Shown here in pieces: positions 6,669 through 8,490 of a stretch of DNA of 8,490 bases. The DNA is from CAYNJG01 sp964397295. GTDB lineage: Bacteria > Planctomycetota > Planctomycetia > Pirellulales > Pirellulaceae. The translations under genes and the position numbers were made by a program. A model generated the notes under the pieces. That model was not told where the DNA came from and searched no databases. It was given only the letters and a program-made list of their open reading frames with translations. Numbering within the stretch: position 1 is the stretch's first letter; each line of letters begins with the position of its first letter. The DNA lies in assembly GCA_964397295.1 (NCBI GenBank), contig CAYNJG010000287.1, positions 1 to 8,490 on the forward strand, given 5' to 3'.

Positions 6669-6869
6669 ATGGCGAATGGCTGCAAGTGTTGTGCTGCTAA
6701 TCACTTGCATGAACAACAAAACCATTTGGGAGCATGTGGGGAGTGCGAGAGTGGCTCGGCTTGTCAGCAAATGGCATTCGACGACGCTGACGTTCGAAGA
6801 CTCGCAGATGCTTGGCCGTGCTTAGCACCCAAGATTAAGACCGCAATTCTCGCACTTGCGGATCTCTGA
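6669..6869 (+). CDS. Small Cys-rich ORF directly after the tmRNA scar, unknown function
   Basis: This 66-codon frame starts at the ATG abutting the T-arm remnant and ends at TGA 6867-6869. The product has a Cys-rich first half (C5, C7, C8, then C23-x-x-C26 and C32), which could bind metal. The C-terminal part, ADVRRLADAWP...IKTAILALADL, has the look of a short amphipathic helical tail. From memory, small planctomycete ORFs next to tmRNA or tRNA 3' ends often combine a CxxC segment with a tail of the form D-A-x-hydrophobic-x-x-hydrophobic-x-x-A-W-x-x-L, but this was not verified. There is no Shine-Dalgarno, so translation is doubtful. A different frame starting inside the scar (6643) reads MEAAGIEPA, suggesting an ancestral longer ORF that was later frameshifted. 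It may be a real small gene, a decayed one or coincidence. Confidence 0.4.
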   Translation: MANGCKCCAANHLHEQQNHLGACGECESGSACQQMAFDDADVRRLADAWPCLAPKIKTAILALADL

Positions 6870-6882
6870 AAGCAGCCATTCG
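6673..6882. repeat. 11-bp inverted repeat bracketing the small ORF, with inner repeats
   Basis: CGAATGGCTGC at 6673-6683 is perfectly inverted as GCAGCCATTCG at 6872-6882. The arms sit at the first codons of the small ORF and just past its stop. Inside them are AGTGCGAGA (6742-6750) with TCTCGCACT (6848-6856), TGCAAGTG (6681-6688) with CACTTGCA (6702-6709), and GTCAGC (6763-6768) with GCTGAC (6786-6791). The nesting could fold into a branched single-stranded structure or reflect recombinase arm sites. No canonical integron attC core (RYYYAAC / GTTRRRY) is seen. Confidence 0.45.
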
Positions 6883-6901
6883 ATTTCATAAATAGTTCTG
6901 G

Positions 6902-7969
6902 TTATGGACGGCCATGGTCAAACCAAGCCCATCGTTTCAAGTCCGAACGCCAGTGATTCTGAACCAACCGATTGTCGTTCGTAACAACGAAGTACGTATC
7001 AGAAGTTCCCGGACCGATGTCCACAATTTCGTCGTTAGCGTTGTGTCCGTGGTCGGCCCAGTGCCAACCAGTACTGTCGCGATGCCGTTCGTAGATACGG
7101 GGCGAGCTCCAACTGGTGTCGACTATAAAAATCAACTTGTCATTGTTGAGTTTACGCATGGAATTTGGTCGCAGATCATCTCCTTTCTTGAAGTGCCGTC
7201 CTGCAACGGGGCGGCCATGCTTATCGGTTACCCATTTCTGCTTACCTTTGTCAAAGCGACGAGCAGTTAATCGCCCTTTTGTATCCATCGAAAACACTTG
7301 CTGACTATAGCCGGGACTGACACCGACATTAGTACCCTTCATCGGGTGGTAACTAAGTCCCAGATTGATATTAGCATGGTACACCGCATCTTGAGCGATG
7401 AAGAATACGTCGTGGTTTGACATTACGCCGGGTCGCATCCCCTTGATGTAGGCCTCGGAAACAGTGGTTACGTTTATCGGAAGACCGGACGATTGACCAG
7501 ATTGACTCAAAGAGTTGTCAAAACTCGTTAGCCAGCCAGTTCCAATTTTGTTGTGTCCGAACCCGTACAATACGGCTTGTCCTGCATCCGCCGTAAGCCC
7601 AGATGAAATCGGCAGCCAGCGGCCGTCAATTGGTTGTTGACCAGGAACAGAAAAATCAGAAATGCTTGCAAAGCTAGTGGCTGCCGGATTAAACGTATAT
7701 GAATACCAAAAGGTCTCGACCCTAAATGGTGATTGCTGTTGGTGGCGTTCCAGTCCAGTGGAAACCATCAAGCGTGACCACCCCCCGGCGTTATCAGTAA
7801 GCAATGGGCCCAACTCAGCAACTTCACCTTGCGCATTGCCAATGGAGTCGCTTAAAAACGAATGATGGAACCACTGCCACCCCCAACCAATCCATCGTCT
7901 CTCCCAAATCTGACCGTCGACAGAATAAAACAGACGATCGTTCATAAATGTCTGAGTCAATATCGGCAT
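6902..7969 (-). CDS. PLL-like beta-propeller (lectin-type) protein
   Basis: This is a 355-residue protein built of degenerate repeats. The clearest ones are at about 12-37 (LFYSVDGQIWERRW, then WGWQWFHH), 224-252 (QVFSMDTKGRLTARRF, then KWVTDKHG), 279-308 (IYERHR, then GWHWADHG) and 325-354 (TYFVVTNDNRLVQNHW, then WAWFDHG). The unit of a hydrophobic strand, D/N-x-x-G/R, L/I-x-x-x-x-W, then W-x-W-x-x-H-G resembles blades of PLL/AAL-type sugar-binding beta-propellers. More divergent blade-like strands lie between. A carbohydrate-binding role is an inference from the fold pattern. No signal peptide, membrane segment or catalytic motif is seen. The ATG at 7969 has a strong GGGAG 6 nt upstream, which supports real translation. 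It is transcribed towards the small ORF, with stop codons 32 nt apart, and has no partner gene in the window. It may be cargo of an inserted element. Confidence 0.75.
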   Translation of the reverse strand: MPILTQTFMNDRLFYSVDGQIWERRWIGWGWQWFHHSFLSDSIGNAQGEVAELGPLLTDNAGGWSRLMVSTGLERHQQQSPFRVETFWYSYTFNPAATSFASISDFSVPGQQPIDGRWLPISSGLTADAGQAVLYGFGHNKIGTGWLTSFDNSLSQSGQSSGLPINVTTVSEAYIKGMRPGVMSNHDVFFIAQDAVYHANINLGLSYHPMKGTNVGVSPGYSQQVFSMDTKGRLTARRFDKGKQKWVTDKHGRPVAGRHFKKGDDLRPNSMRKLNNDKLIFIVDTSWSSPRIYERHRDSTGWHWADHGHNANDEIVDIGPGTSDTYFVVTNDNRLVQNHWRSDLKRWAWFDHGRP

Positions 7970-7980
7970 AACGTTCTCCC

Positions 7981-8490
7981 AAGCGGTGTTGTTCTAGTCA
8001 ACAAATAGCCATAGGTGTCTGATCAATTCTTTGTCAGACGATTTCCATTCCCATCTGCGGGCCGTTACGTTCAACTTCTTCTCCCACTTAGAATAACGCC
8101 AATTGCTGCAAATGAGAACTGTCACCCAAGGGCGAACCAGTTCAGTTCAGATGGCTTAATGATTGTCAGCGCAAGACAAGGTGGTTGTCCTTCGGTCCGC
8201 ACCTTCAGTTCTGCTATCGAAAAACCTGACCGAATGATTGGCGGGATGATGTGGTGTCCGGCATATTAGGCCAAGAAAAACAACTTAGTAGTCTTAATCG
8301 ATGGCATGGAGAACTGAGATTGCGTACATTCTGCTTTCGTTCGGCGGTTAACCGTCACCCTATCCGTTCGGGTTCGGCGAACGTTGATGCATTTCTCAAC
8401 CCGTCCCTCAGCAAAAAGGGTTCGTTTTGGCAATACAAAAACGCAGTCTCTCTGTTTTTTTCGAGGTCCGTTTATGGTTCTGTATCGCAT
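7981..8490. other. Terminal 510-nt stretch without a supportable gene
   Basis: Open frames here are short (84 codons on plus, 74 on minus). They are rich in Arg, Ser or Thr, lack ribosome-binding sites and resemble no family I know. The upstream end must contain the promoter of the propeller gene. A TTGACT hexamer lies near 7990-8000 on the minus strand, but no matching -10 was found. Apart from the dyad at 8017-8039, I see no clear RNA, repeat or mobile-element end. It may be decayed element DNA. Confidence 0.5.
8017..8039. promoter_or_regulatory. Dyad GTCTGA-N11-TCAGAC upstream of the propeller gene
   Basis: There is a perfect 6-bp inverted repeat (8017-8022 and 8034-8039) with an 11-nt spacer, about 50-70 nt upstream of the ATG at 7969. 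The position suits an operator or activator site for that gene. No known binding motif is recognised, and chance occurrence is possible. Confidence 0.25.

Noticed and set aside
6549..6825. Overlapping small ORFs through the scar (minus 6770-6549; plus 6643-6825 starting MEAAGIEPA)
   Set aside because: Their most recognisable residues are just translations of the tmRNA 3' end in different frames. Neither has a ribosome-binding site, so they are not listed as genes.
6644..7000. A complete minus-strand tmRNA gene ending at 6644
   Set aside because: No GGGG-type 5' acceptor strand, D-loop-like TTCGAC motif or tag ORF is found within a normal tmRNA length, and the required span overlaps the well-supported propeller gene. 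A permuted tmRNA was also considered, but no 5' half follows the 3' end.
8015..8490. Two short ORFs (plus 8015-8269, minus 8490-8266)
   Set aside because: Odd composition, no ribosome-binding site and no recognisable motif. The minus frame begins at the window edge, so its true extent is unknown.

Overview
The window is bacterial and most resembles a planctomycete of the Pirellulaceae / Rhodopirellula type. That assignment is an inference from the gene style of the chemotaxis operon and from a tmRNA-end-anchored small ORF of a kind I associate from memory with such genomes. No rRNA or complete tRNA is present to fix the taxonomy.

Positions 1-6213 hold a single minus-strand chemotaxis operon. 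In transcription order it is cheA (6213-3955), cheW (3892-3464), a methyl-accepting chemotaxis protein (3358-1808), cheY (1759-1370), cheB (1305-229) and the first 56 codons of cheR (168-1, cut by the window edge). Gaps are roughly 48-105 nt and all genes share direction, so co-transcription is likely. Together they form a complete signalling circuit. The receptor and CheW control CheA autophosphorylation, and CheA passes phosphate to CheY (output) and CheB (adaptation). CheB and CheR then remove and add methyl groups on the receptor. CheA lacks a recognisable P2 domain and carries two CheW-like domains at its C terminus. The receptor has no room for a HAMP domain. No cheD, cheC, cheX or cheZ is seen in the window.

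Positions 6217-6643 are non-coding. They contain a dyad that could be an operator, an 8-bp tandem repeat and several short hairpins. At 6644-6668 on the minus strand there is a clear copy of the T-arm and 3' acceptor strand of a tmRNA, but no tmRNA body follows. This is the signature of an integrase attachment-site remnant. By its orientation, the native chromosome (the che operon side) lies to the left and element-derived DNA to the right.

To the right of this scar lies a short Cys-rich ORF on the plus strand (6669-6869), bracketed by an 11-bp inverted repeat. A convergent minus-strand gene (7969-6902) follows, encoding a 355-residue protein with repeated W-x-W-x-x-H-G motifs typical of PLL-like beta-propeller lectins. 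The last 510 nt (7981-8490) contain no gene I can support.
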